Below, piece after piece: positions 27,043-34,485 of a DNA stretch of 64,000 nt. The position numbers and the translations under genes are program-made. The first letter of the stretch is position 1; the number at the start of each line of letters is the position of its first letter. Under the pieces are notes generated by a model. That model had not been told where the DNA came from. It was given only the letters and a program-made list of their open reading frames with translations, and did no database searches. The stretch is from Catelliglobosispora koreensis DSM 44566 (GTDB taxonomy: Bacteria; Actinomycetota; Actinomycetes; Mycobacteriales; Micromonosporaceae), in assembly GCF_000379685.1 (NCBI RefSeq), contig NZ_KB903261.1, positions 552,906 to 616,905 on the forward strand. Direction: 5' to 3'.

Positions 27043-27182
27043 TCAGTTTTCGTACTCTCTATGGCTGTCGTTGCTGGCGCTGCTGTTTTCGTGTCGGGCG
27101 TGGCTGTGGAGGGTGCCTTCTCTCCCACCGTGGCCTTCGTAGTCCTGCGGCACGCCTTCTTGGCTGCGTGCCAGAGGTGGCT
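27043..27182 (-). pseudogene. Out-of-frame His-rich extension of the DUF4396 gene
   Basis: Directly after the DUF4396 stop codon, a different minus-strand frame continues with DYEGHGGREG, LHSHARHENSS and NDSHREYEN and ends at a TGA at 27045-27043. Composition matches the His/Ser/Glu-rich tail just upstream, so a frame change near 27185 appears to have shortened a longer metal-binding tail. Not a complete gene. Confidence 0.45.
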
Positions 27183-27731
27183 TTAGTGCGTGCGTTCGTG
27201 GCCGCTGTGGCGGGCTTCGGTTTGGTGCGTGCTTTCCTGGCTGCTGTGCCCGGCGTGGCTTTGGTGCGCATTCTCGTGGCTACTGTGGCCGCCGTGGTAT
27301 TCGTGCACGACAGCGTGGCCTTTGCCGCGTGAGATGAGCCAGCGGTTCACCGGAACCGTCACCACGAACGCGATCGCGAGCGACACCGCGAGGGCGCCCC
27401 AGAACAGCCAAGACGTCAGGCCGGCCATCATCGCGCCCGGGATGAGCAGCATGATCGCGTTGTCCACGATCTCCATGACGGCGATCGAAACGGTGTCAGC
27501 GGCGAGCGCGACCCTGACGGCCTTCTTGAACGGCAGGCCAGAGCGGAGCACCGGCCGGATCGTGAGCGCGTAGCCGAACAGGAACGCCAGCCCGATCGCG
27601 AGCGCGATGGTGGCCAGGTCACTCCACCCGAGGGCGGTGCCGATCACCATGCCGAGCACTTCACCGATCGCACAGCCGGTGAGGCAGTGCAGGGTCGCGG
27701 AGATGGCGAGTTTCGTCAGTCTGTCTTGCAT
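27183..27731 (-). CDS. DUF4396 membrane protein with His-rich tail
   Basis: 182 aa from ATG 27731. The membrane part has four or five hydrophobic segments with the family signature LHCLTGCAIGEVLGM. The C-terminal ~45 residues carry many His residues (HEYHGGHSSHENAHQSH, HSGHERTH), suggesting binding of copper, nickel or a similar metal. The -10 box TATAGT lies seven bases before the ATG and overlaps a TACCCC..GGGGTA palindrome typical of CsoR-family operators, so metal-responsive repression is likely. The molecular role of DUF4396 proteins is not established. Confidence 0.85.
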   Translation of the reverse strand: MQDRLTKLAISATLHCLTGCAIGEVLGMVIGTALGWSDLATIALAIGLAFLFGYALTIRPVLRSGLPFKKAVRVALAADTVSIAVMEIVDNAIMLLIPGAMMAGLTSWLFWGALAVSLAIAFVVTVPVNRWLISRGKGHAVVHEYHGGHSSHENAHQSHAGHSSQESTHQTEARHSGHERTH

Positions 27732-27738
27732 GCCCAGC

Positions 27739-27758
27739 ACTATACCCCTAGGGGGTAT
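27739..27758 (-). promoter_or_regulatory. CsoR-like operator overlapping the DUF4396 promoter
   Basis: The palindrome ATACCCC-TA-GGGGGTAT (27742-27758) matches the G/C-tract operators bound by CsoR/RcnR metal-sensing repressors. On the minus strand it runs into the -10 box TATAGT (27744-27739). The same bases encode the last codons and stop of the MFS gene upstream. No csoR gene is in the window. Confidence 0.6.
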
Positions 27759-28969
27759 GGATCGGGTTGTGATGTGGGCTTCACTCCTGGAAGGGTCCGC
27801 ACGGAACGGCTCGCGAGGACCAAAGCCAGGGCGACGGTGCAGATCGCGGCACCGCCGATCAAAGTGGTCGTCATGCCCAGCTTCAATGAGACCGGGCCCG
27901 CGAGCGCGGTGCCGACCGGGATCGCCACGAAACTACCAAGCATGTCCCACGAGTACACACGGGCGAGCTTGTCGGCATCCACGTGATTCTGCATCGAGGT
28001 CTCCCACGCGACGACGAACTGCTGTAATCCAACTCCTGCAAGCAGTGAGACCGCGATAAGCAGTGCGGGTGAGGACGTCTTCGCCAGGGCCACCATCATC
28101 AGCGGTTCACCGAGCACGCAAATCACGCCGAGGCGCAGCGGGTGTTTCACCTTGATACGCATAGCTAGCACGGCACTGCCGACCATCCCGACCGTGTTGG
28201 CCGCGATAATGAGACCCCACACTTCCCGGCCGAAGGACGCGTCGGCGATCACGGGACCGAGGACTTGGTATACGCCGCCGTAAACCATATTGATGAAACA
28301 GAACCCGAGCACGACTGCCCAGAGCCACGTGTGGTTTGTCAGCTCACGCCAGCCGATGCGCAAGTCGGCGAACACGTGCGATTGCTTTGGTGGGGCGGGC
28401 TTTACTGGTACCCGCAGATAAATGAGACCGGCCACGGCGAAGGTGGCGGCGTCGACGGCCAGGCCCAGCCCCGGACCTAGGGTGGCTACCAGGATCCCAC
28501 CGAACCCTGCGCCGATAATCATCGCGCCATTGCGAGCGAAACCGTTGACAGCGTTGGCGTTTCGGCGATCCTCGGTCGGCACGACCTCGCCGATAAGCGC
28601 GGCCGCCGCTGGCATCGCGAACGCGGAGGCCATTCCGTTCACCAGCGACAGAATCATGAGCAGCGTGAGGGTCGCATTTCCGCTCAGGACAAGGGCCGCG
28701 ACCGTCGCCTGGCTCAGGAACGCGGTGGTCATGCTTCCGATCAGGACCAGTGACCTTGGTACTCGGTCGGCCAGCACGCCGCCGGCCAGCAAGAAGATGA
28801 CGTTGGCTAGCGTCCTTGCCCCGACGACGAGACCGAGCTCGGAGGCGCTGAAACCCATGTCCAGCAACGCAAACGCTAGCGCGATGGGTGCAATCGCGTT
28901 ACCAAGGACGTTGACCGCGCGGGCCAGGACGAGCAAACGGAACGTCTTATTGGTGCGCAGATTCCCCAC
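27740..28969 (-). CDS. MFS transporter
   Basis: 409-aa major facilitator with about 12 membrane segments and a cytosolic loop near the middle (PVKPAPPKQ). Motif A-like GGVLADRVPR follows the second helix. Overall layout resembles EntS-type exporters and drug-efflux MFS proteins; substrate unknown. GTG 28969. It follows the mycosin gene by 33 bp in the same direction, and its stop codon TAG forms part of the DUF4396 promoter, so its 3' end doubles as a regulatory region. Confidence 0.9.
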   Translation of the reverse strand: MGNLRTNKTFRLLVLARAVNVLGNAIAPIALAFALLDMGFSASELGLVVGARTLANVIFLLAGGVLADRVPRSLVLIGSMTTAFLSQATVAALVLSGNATLTLLMILSLVNGMASAFAMPAAAALIGEVVPTEDRRNANAVNGFARNGAMIIGAGFGGILVATLGPGLGLAVDAATFAVAGLIYLRVPVKPAPPKQSHVFADLRIGWRELTNHTWLWAVVLGFCFINMVYGGVYQVLGPVIADASFGREVWGLIIAANTVGMVGSAVLAMRIKVKHPLRLGVICVLGEPLMMVALAKTSSPALLIAVSLLAGVGLQQFVVAWETSMQNHVDADKLARVYSWDMLGSFVAIPVGTALAGPVSLKLGMTTTLIGGAAICTVALALVLASRSVRTLPGVKPTSQPDPYPLGV

Positions 28970-29002
28970 GTGGCGTCACGTTGCCAACGCCTTCGTCGCG
29001 GG

Positions 29003-30067
29003 TCAACTTGTTTGCCGGCGTTTTATGGCGATTCCTACGGCGGTGGCACCAATGATCACGACTACCGGAACAACGATGAGCCACCAGGGGAATGGCTTGC
29101 TGTCCTTTGGCTGCGCTGGCGGTGTCGTGATTGGACTGCTCGTTGTGCCTGGTGTCGCGCTCTGCGTCGGCACGTCAGCGGTCAGTGCCGCCATCAGGTT
29201 GAGCACGCCGAAGCCGTACTCGGGATCCCTGCCGGGTGCACCTTTGTCTGTCGCGGTGGCTGTGATGCGCTTGATGACGTCCTGTGCTTTTAGCTGCGGA
29301 TACTTAGCCCTGATCAGCGCTACCGCGCCAGCCACAATCGCCGTCGCGTTCGACGTCCCGTTCGTGACGCCGTACCCGTTGTTCGGCCTCGTGCTGGAGA
29401 TCCCATCCCCCGGCGCCGCGATCATGACCTCAGGCCCGGTGACGGAGTTAGGCGCCCGGTTGCCGTCCTTGCCAATACTGGCAACAGCCAACACCCCCGG
29501 AATCGCCGCCGGATAAATCACCGAGCTGTCGTTTGGCTTGTTTCCCACGGCTGCCACGACTACAGCGTCTGCCTTCGCAGCCTCTTGAATAGCAAAGTCC
29601 AACCGGCTTTCCTGACTAGGCGAGCCTCGCGAGATCGATATGACCTTGGCGCCGTGTTGAGCTGCCCAAATGATGCCCTGAGCCAAAGATGCGCTACCGC
29701 CCAAATCCACGATCGCAACTCTCACAGGCATGACGTGCGCTTTGGGCGCTACTCCTGCAACCCGTCCACGCGCAACGGCCAGTCCGGCCATTGCCGTTCC
29801 GTGGCCATTCGTATCCGAGCGCCCATCCGTCTGATCAACAAAGTCGGTACCAGCAACTATGCTGCTGGACAGATCAGGGTGGCTGGCGTCCACTCCGGTA
29901 TCAATTACCGCAATGGTTATTCCTTCTCCTTGGGTGATCTTATTGGCTTCGGTGGTCTGCATGTAGGAGTGAAACCACTGCCCCTCGGAGATGTTGTCCA
30001 CGGCCCATACGGGACTCGCCAGCAGCGTTGCAGTTAGGGCAACGAAACAAACCACTAACCGGATCAT
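29003..30067 (-). CDS. mycP: Type VII secretion-associated serine protease (mycosin)
   Basis: 354-aa second mycosin of the window. Signal peptide (1-22, LASPVWA), catalytic Asp56 (VIDTGVD), His89 (GHGTAM) and Ser239 (GTSNATAIVAG); the usual GTSFAAP is replaced. A Pro/Thr-rich linker and one C-terminal membrane anchor (about 325-345) end in a basic tail. ATG 30067 overlaps the stop of the preceding substrate gene in an ATGA junction. It probably processes or guards export of the two coupled ESX-type substrates. No core ecc genes adjoin it. Confidence 0.92.
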   Translation of the reverse strand: MIRLVVCFVALTATLLASPVWAVDNISEGQWFHSYMQTTEANKITQGEGITIAVIDTGVDASHPDLSSSIVAGTDFVDQTDGRSDTNGHGTAMAGLAVARGRVAGVAPKAHVMPVRVAIVDLGGSASLAQGIIWAAQHGAKVISISRGSPSQESRLDFAIQEAAKADAVVVAAVGNKPNDSSVIYPAAIPGVLAVASIGKDGNRAPNSVTGPEVMIAAPGDGISSTRPNNGYGVTNGTSNATAIVAGAVALIRAKYPQLKAQDVIKRITATATDKGAPGRDPEYGFGVLNLMAALTADVPTQSATPGTTSSPITTPPAQPKDSKPFPWWLIVVPVVVIIGATAVGIAIKRRQTS

Positions 30068-31323
30068 TGCTTCGCCCTCCGAAGAACTACTTGCGGGTCC
30101 CTGCCGTTGCCTGAGCGATCGGCCTGCCACGGCGTGGCAAGCTGCGCGAACCACTCTTTGAACTCAGCCTCTTGCGTATTGCTTGGCTGTCCGGGGATAT
30201 ATGCACGCTCATTAACCCCCTCAATCACCGGTGGAACGCCGCGCCTGGTCTGCCATACGGTGTCAGCCTTGCCCTTACGCTGCTGACTACCCCCATTGCC
30301 TGTCCCAGGCGGGGCTGAACCACCAAAGGGCATCGGCAACATTGATGGATTGCCTGGAGTCCCAGCAAAGCCAGCTCCGCTACCTCTGGCTGCGGAGCCG
30401 TAGTTTCCCTGTGAGCCGGACACTGAGGATCCAGCTCCAGCCCGAGTAGGTGGCTGGGGCATCGGAACGATATAGCCACCTGTACCTACGCCGGGACCAG
30501 GAAGAATATAAGCGCCGCCCTGGGGTGCATACGGATTGCCAGGAGGAATCGGCAGCATAGACACTGGCGCTCCTGGAACTGCAGGCACAGGAGAAGGTGC
30601 GCTAGCGAGGTCGGGACCGTTGTCGGCGCTGGCTGTAAACCGAACAGGGTGGTGTCCCGGTACAGCTGGTACGGATTGGCTATCTGGTACCTCACTGGCG
30701 TCCGGCAATGGGCCTTCCGCGCCTGCAGGCACAGGCGGTGCCTCTCCTCTTCCGCTCGGGAAGCTTTCGGGGACGATGATGCGGGTGCGGTGGTCGCGGA
30801 TGGCTTTGTCCGCGTCATCCATGACGGCTGCCGCTTGATCGTTCAGCTTCTGCGCGGCGTGGTCCCACCACTCTGGCTTCCAGTCGCTGGTGACTTGAGA
30901 CCACGAATGATTGAGCTGTGCGACTTCGGCTTTGGCCTTGGCTTGCGTGTCCAGAATGCCGTGGAGTCCGCGCGCGGTGGTGGCGGCGCACCGGGCGTCG
31001 GACTCCAGTTGCGCCAGAAACTGGTCGATGTGGGCGAGCGCCGCGTCGGCGGCGGGTCCCTGCCATGCGTTGGCCAGTTCGTTGCGGCGTCGCGTCAGCC
31101 GACGGTGGTGATCGAACAAGACGATCGCCATTTGCTGGAAGCCATCAACTTGTGTCCAGCCAAGCTCATCGTCTTCGTGCTCCACGATGGACCAGGTTCG
31201 CGGGACGTCGAAACCTGGCCAGTTCGCCTGATACAGCGCGGGGAATGGGACCTGGAAAGGCAGCATTCCAGGTGAGTAAGCCACTAGTTGGGGGTATGGC
31301 CCTTCGGGCATGGCGTAAGTCAT
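30064..31323 (-). CDS. WXG100/PPE-like type VII secretion substrate
   Basis: 419 aa. The N-terminal ~200 residues are helical with ELANAWQGPAADAAL, a WXG-type turn between helices, as in ESX substrates. The middle is a long Pro/Gly/Ser-rich linker (about 205-345), and the C-terminus has DTVWQTRRGVPPVIEG, a kind of ending seen in large ESX-associated proteins of this order. No signal peptide. ATGA junctions at both ends couple it to the EspC-like gene before and the mycosin after. Probably exported by an ESX system; activity unknown. Confidence 0.78.
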   Translation of the reverse strand: MTYAMPEGPYPQLVAYSPGMLPFQVPFPALYQANWPGFDVPRTWSIVEHEDDELGWTQVDGFQQMAIVLFDHHRRLTRRRNELANAWQGPAADAALAHIDQFLAQLESDARCAATTARGLHGILDTQAKAKAEVAQLNHSWSQVTSDWKPEWWDHAAQKLNDQAAAVMDDADKAIRDHRTRIIVPESFPSGRGEAPPVPAGAEGPLPDASEVPDSQSVPAVPGHHPVRFTASADNGPDLASAPSPVPAVPGAPVSMLPIPPGNPYAPQGGAYILPGPGVGTGGYIVPMPQPPTRAGAGSSVSGSQGNYGSAARGSGAGFAGTPGNPSMLPMPFGGSAPPGTGNGGSQQRKGKADTVWQTRRGVPPVIEGVNERAYIPGQPSNTQEAEFKEWFAQLATPWQADRSGNGRDPQVVLRRAKQ

Positions 31324-31706
31324 TGGAACATCGGGCCTTCAGCGGTGAACTGCTTGGGCAAAGCGTTGTAGATAAGCCACTCGATGACTTCATTGTCCAT
31401 TCGCGACAGTTCGTCGCTGGTTCGGTAGTTGGCTAAGATGATCTCCAGGGCGTTAGCTAGCTGCTGCGCACGCATCAGGTGCGCTTCGGTGTTGCCCCGG
31501 TGGATGCGTAACGCCTCATCGAGCGCACGTGCCGCAGCTTCGGTCTCGCCAGATGGTGAGCGGACTCCGAACCGGATGCCGTGCTGCATCTTGCCGTTGG
31601 CATCGGCTAGGCCAGGTTGCAGGCCTTCGTTGGTGTCCGAGCGCAGTTTTTCGCTGGTTAGCTGAATTTGCCCCAGGTCGACGGAAAATTTTTGCCCGCC
31701 CGACAT
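31320..31706 (-). CDS. EspC-like type VII secretion substrate
   Basis: 128-aa small helical protein (MSGGQKFSVDLGQIQLTSE start) with a type VII export motif YxxxD at residues 94-98 (YRTSD) after the second long helix. The domain layout fits EspC/WXG100-related partners that pair with a larger substrate. ATG 31706 is chosen for GGGGAGG just upstream; the longer frame from 31721 has no site. First gene of the three-gene unit coupled by ATGA overlaps. Confidence 0.78.
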   Translation of the reverse strand: MSGGQKFSVDLGQIQLTSEKLRSDTNEGLQPGLADANGKMQHGIRFGVRSPSGETEAAARALDEALRIHRGNTEAHLMRAQQLANALEIILANYRTSDELSRMDNEVIEWLIYNALPKQFTAEGPMFQ

Positions 31707-31775
31707 TATTCCTCCCCGCAAAGGATCGCACCATGTCGATCGAAGGGTAGCGGAACAGTCCGGTCGGCGGGGAAT

Positions 31776-31796
31776 TGTTGATAACCCTGTGGATAA
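31776..31796 (-). repeat. Paired DnaA-box-like sites upstream of the ESX substrate operon
   Basis: On the minus strand TTATCCACA (31796-31788) is a perfect DnaA box and TTATCAACA (31784-31776) differs at one base; they sit 12 bp apart, centre to centre, about 70 bp before the operon start. Function not shown. Confidence 0.5.
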
Positions 31797-31815
31797 CTTT
31801 CGTCACGCATAGAAG

Positions 31816-31851
31816 AACCCTCAGCCACCACGGGGGAAGCGGCTGAGGGTT
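31816..31851 (-). terminator. Intrinsic terminator
   Basis: Perfect 11-bp stem AACCCTCAGCC (31816-31826) / GGCTGAGGGTT (31841-31851), 14-nt loop, with TTCTTCTATG following on the minus strand. It is the second of two terminators isolating the 23-aa peptide gene from the ESX substrate operon. Confidence 0.7.
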
Positions 31852-31925
31852 GCCAGAAGACTACGGTACGAAATCCGGTTCGCGCTAGACCCTGTTTTCT
31901 GGGAGTTCGCTGAGCGCAAAGAAAG

Positions 31926-31955
31926 GGCTACACCAGCGACAGTGATGGTGTAGCC
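31926..31955 (-). terminator. Intrinsic terminator of the 23-aa peptide gene
   Basis: Perfect 10-bp stem GGCTACACCA / TGGTGTAGCC with a 10-nt loop; on the minus strand it is followed by CTTTCTTTG. It starts eight bases after the peptide stop codon. Confidence 0.75.
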
Positions 31956-31963
31956 AGACAAAT

Positions 31964-32035
31964 CTATCCGATGCTTATCCAGATCGGGCCGATTCCGATG
32001 AGGTTGCATAGCCCGATACCTATGCTGATGAGCAT
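31964..32035 (-). CDS. 23-residue hydrophobic peptide
   Basis: A 24-codon frame encoding an almost entirely hydrophobic Ile/Gly/Leu peptide (starts MLISIGIGLCNLIGIG, ends PIWISIG). It has a strong Shine-Dalgarno GGGGAGG six bases before the ATG, and an intrinsic terminator eight bases after the stop, so it is a complete small transcription unit. No charged residue, one Cys, one Trp. It could be a membrane-active peptide (type I toxin-like), a membrane-complex subunit or a signalling peptide; nothing decides between these. The frame is far too short for statistics, so the call rests on the signals around it. Confidence 0.6.
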   Translation of the reverse strand: MLISIGIGLCNLIGIGPIWISIG

Positions 32036-32265
32036 GATCCACCTCCCCTGGCTCTGCATGATCACAGTAAGTGGAGTGGTCCTGGCGGCGGGCCGGAATG
32101 GAGAAATTTTCACGGTTCGATGCTGTGGCTGAGCGGCTCATGCCGCCTGACAGTCCATATTGGATAGTCTGGCCGCAGTGAGTCAGTCGGCTATTCGACG
32201 ATGTCTCGAAGGGTGCCGCTTGTTAAGTCCTATGTCATCGCCGCGGTTAGCCGCACAATGGGTGA
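32036..32265. other. Divergent spacer between the 23-aa peptide and the 163-aa gene
   Basis: 230 bases between divergent genes. On the minus strand TTACTGTGAT at about 32070 could supply a -10 for the peptide gene. On the plus strand TAGTCT (about 32164) is followed seven bases later by a GTG that opens a frame unlike a protein. No other gene is visible. Confidence 0.4.
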
Positions 32266-32757
32266 ATGCGTTGGCGGCGGGTAGCGGTGATTGCCGGAAT
32301 AGTGATCGGGATAGGTGCTGCCGGGGCGGCCACCAGTGGCCTATTCATCTATAACGAGGCCACCAAAATTGACCGGACCGAGCCCCAGGTCGTCACTGAC
32401 GAGTACCTCCGTGCCGCTCTCGTGCGGAAGGATTTCGTCGGTGCTGACCTTTATGCCTGCAAGAATCAAGAAAGACTTGCACCCATCAAGACCCTTCGTG
32501 CGGAACTCGATCAGCGCGAGAAGGAATTCGACATCACTGTTCTGGTCTCCTGGGGTGCCTTCAGGCAGGAAGGCAAAACCTTGACTACCGAACTAACGAT
32601 CTCTGGCCGCAAGGGCATAACGGTAACAAGCAAACGCAGCGAGACCTGGCGCTTTACGATGGCGGATGAAGACGGCTGGCGCGTGTGCGGCGCGGAGAAG
32701 ATAGCGACGCCTTCCCCCACGCCATCAGCGTCGACTACTCCAACCACAGCTCCGTAA
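32266..32757 (+). CDS. Membrane-anchored NTF2-like protein
   Basis: 163 aa. One N-terminal membrane helix (about 5-27), then an extracytoplasmic alpha+beta domain resembling NTF2-like/DUF4878 folds (DEYLRAALVRKDFVGADLYAC; WRFTMADEDGWRVCG) with two Cys that may pair, and a Pro/Thr/Ser tail. An in-frame stop immediately precedes ATG 32266, fixing the start; CACAAT six bases upstream may be a leaderless -10. The 3' end overlaps the convergent 199-aa gene by 23 bp. Function unknown. Confidence 0.7.
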   Translation: MRWRRVAVIAGIVIGIGAAGAATSGLFIYNEATKIDRTEPQVVTDEYLRAALVRKDFVGADLYACKNQERLAPIKTLRAELDQREKEFDITVLVSWGAFRQEGKTLTTELTISGRKGITVTSKRSETWRFTMADEDGWRVCGAEKIATPSPTPSASTTPTTAP

Positions 32758-33334
32758 CGGGAAGTGCCCGCGTCGCGGGTGCCTTGCCGGTCGCTCCCCA
32801 GCCGTACCAATCGGCTTCTGAGGCGACCCTCACCTGTGGATGTCCCTCCGGGCTCATGTGAACCTCGGTAACCGCACGCAGACCACGTGTCTCGCCGTCT
32901 TCGCTGGTGTGCACCATCCGCTTGCCGGTGAGCTGCCCAGCGCCTTCAGCCGGTAGCGCCGGCCGGTGAGGCGGGGAGTCCAGCGACACGGGTGCCACGT
33001 CGTTCGTTGAGACAACCGGTTCCGGCGCCGTATGAATGGTCTCGACCCATACCCGTTCCACCGGCACAAGAGCTGCAGGCACCTCCGTCCGGTCGCGCTC
33101 AGCGCGGTACCAATCGGCCTCAGTAAGTACAGGCACCAACGTGCGCGCACCCTGGCGAATCAGAGCGTCAGCGCGCATGTCTCCGCGCCAGCCGTGTCCA
33201 GGCAGTCCGACGAGGACCCGGGCGCCACGCAGAGTCCCGCCGGTGCTCTCGACGGTCAGCGCGGGCACGGGAACGATGGGCGCGGGCGGCGTCCGCCATT
33301 GGGCCGCCCAGCGCGCGAAATCAGCTTCGGTCAT
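32735..33334 (-). CDS. Repeat-containing protein at the end of the T4SS-like operon
   Basis: 199-aa soluble protein with two copies of a ~30-residue unit beginning EADWY (about 69-98 and 170-199, the second ending at the C-terminus: ALPVTELWLE versus LVPVERVWVE) and a vestigial EADF unit at the N-terminus. No known domain. It follows the peptidoglycan hydrolase gene by 11 bp in the same direction and overlaps the convergent 163-aa gene by 23 bp. Unknown role. Confidence 0.72.
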   Translation of the reverse strand: MTEADFARWAAQWRTPPAPIVPVPALTVESTGGTLRGARVLVGLPGHGWRGDMRADALIRQGARTLVPVLTEADWYRAERDRTEVPAALVPVERVWVETIHTAPEPVVSTNDVAPVSLDSPPHRPALPAEGAGQLTGKRMVHTSEDGETRGLRAVTEVHMSPEGHPQVRVASEADWYGWGATGKAPATRALPVTELWLE

Positions 33335-33345
33335 TCATTGCATCC

Positions 33346-34485
33346 TTAAACCACGGGGGTACCGAGCGGAGCGCCCTTGCTCGCCATAAACACCTCTGGG
33401 TTGACCGCGCCGCGGGAGCTCTCGTCGCCGTCGAGGTGTACCTCGAAGTGCAAGTGTGGCCCCGACGAGTTACCGGTCGTGCCAACGATGCCAATAACCT
33501 GGCCGACTGTCACGCGGTCGCCGACCTTAACCGCAGGCCGTGTATTCATGTGGCAGTAGCGGGTGATCACTTGTTCGGCGTGCAGGATTTCCACCATCCA
33601 CCCGCAACCGCGCATGAACGGTGATCCGTCTTGGGCACAGGTTACCGAGTCGCATCTGCTGTCGATTACCACACCAGACGCGGCGGCGATGATGGGCGTC
33701 AGGCGGGCCGAACCGAGGTCCACGCCATGATGAGACGGGCGTTGCGAGGTACGGAAGGCGGACACGACGTTAGCTCCGACAGGGGCTGTCCATCCCGACG
33801 CGGCGATCTGGCCGAAGCCGGCGCAACGCAGTTTGCCGTTGACGAGCACGGCGCGACCTCCGCCACCCGTGAGCTTGTTGACAATCTGTGTCGCGATTGG
33901 CTCATGCTTGGCGTAGGCGTTGGGATACGCACTGATTTGAACCCGTTGTGCGGCAACGGTTAGCGGTAGAAGTTCCCAGTTCGGCACGGCGAGTAGCTTG
34001 TTGTAGAACTTGGTGGAGGAATACTCCGGGTTCATGATCTGCTCCGCTGTTCCCCAGCCCTGACTGGGGCGTTGCTGGAACAAGCCGAGCGAGTCATGGT
34101 CGTTGCGGTCACCCAAATGCCCGTGGTTGTTGAGACTGCTTTCCTGCATGGCCGTGGCGACAGCGATAACCCAGCCTCGCGGCGGAATTTGAAGCTTCTG
34201 TCCTGTTTGGACAATGATCGCGGCGTTGCGGATCTGGGTGGGGCCATACGAACCCACGCGTTCGAACTCGCCGTTGACCACGACCTGACTGTTGTTGCCG
34301 CAAGTCATCGCGCTGGTGAGATCGGAGCCCTGGTTCGCGAGGTCGCCGAAGATAATCGCGACTACAGCGCCAGCGCAGCACAGCAACGCGAGAACCGTTG
34401 TCGTGCCCGCGAGCACGACTGGGCGGATGAGGCGCTTCTTTGGTCCGCGTAAGGGAGCCACGTACGAAGGCAGGGGAGTCTTCAT
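33346..34485 (-). CDS. Two-domain peptidoglycan hydrolase (transglycosylase-like + M23)
   Basis: 379 aa. A cytosolic Pro-rich start, one membrane helix (about 22-46), a lysozyme/transglycosylase-like domain (about 60-200; likely catalytic Glu115 in AMQESS, and SLGLFQQRP), and a C-terminal M23 metallopeptidase domain with HHGVDLG (His253/Asp257 region) and HLHFEVH (344-350) as zinc ligands. Such bifunctional enzymes open the cell wall for type IV secretion machines in Gram-positive conjugative elements (CwlT/TcpG type). ATG 34485 overlaps the stop of the VirB8-like gene (ATGA). Confidence 0.88.
   Translation of the reverse strand: MKTPLPSYVAPLRGPKKRLIRPVVLAGTTTVLALLCCAGAVVAIIFGDLANQGSDLTSAMTCGNNSQVVVNGEFERVGSYGPTQIRNAAIIVQTGQKLQIPPRGWVIAVATAMQESSLNNHGHLGDRNDHDSLGLFQQRPSQGWGTAEQIMNPEYSSTKFYNKLLAVPNWELLPLTVAAQRVQISAYPNAYAKHEPIATQIVNKLTGGGGRAVLVNGKLRCAGFGQIAASGWTAPVGANVVSAFRTSQRPSHHGVDLGSARLTPIIAAASGVVIDSRCDSVTCAQDGSPFMRGCGWMVEILHAEQVITRYCHMNTRPAVKVGDRVTVGQVIGIVGTTGNSSGPHLHFEVHLDGDESSRGAVNPEVFMASKGAPLGTPVV

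Noticed and set aside
31821..32141. A 106-codon minus-strand frame across the peptide gene and terminators
   Set aside because: It would run through two intrinsic terminators and has poor composition; the 23-aa frame explains the strong ribosome-binding site.
32178..32354. Possible leaderless GTG gene after a TAGTCT box
   Set aside because: The product is Arg/Cys-rich and unlike a protein, and it overlaps the better 163-aa gene in another frame.
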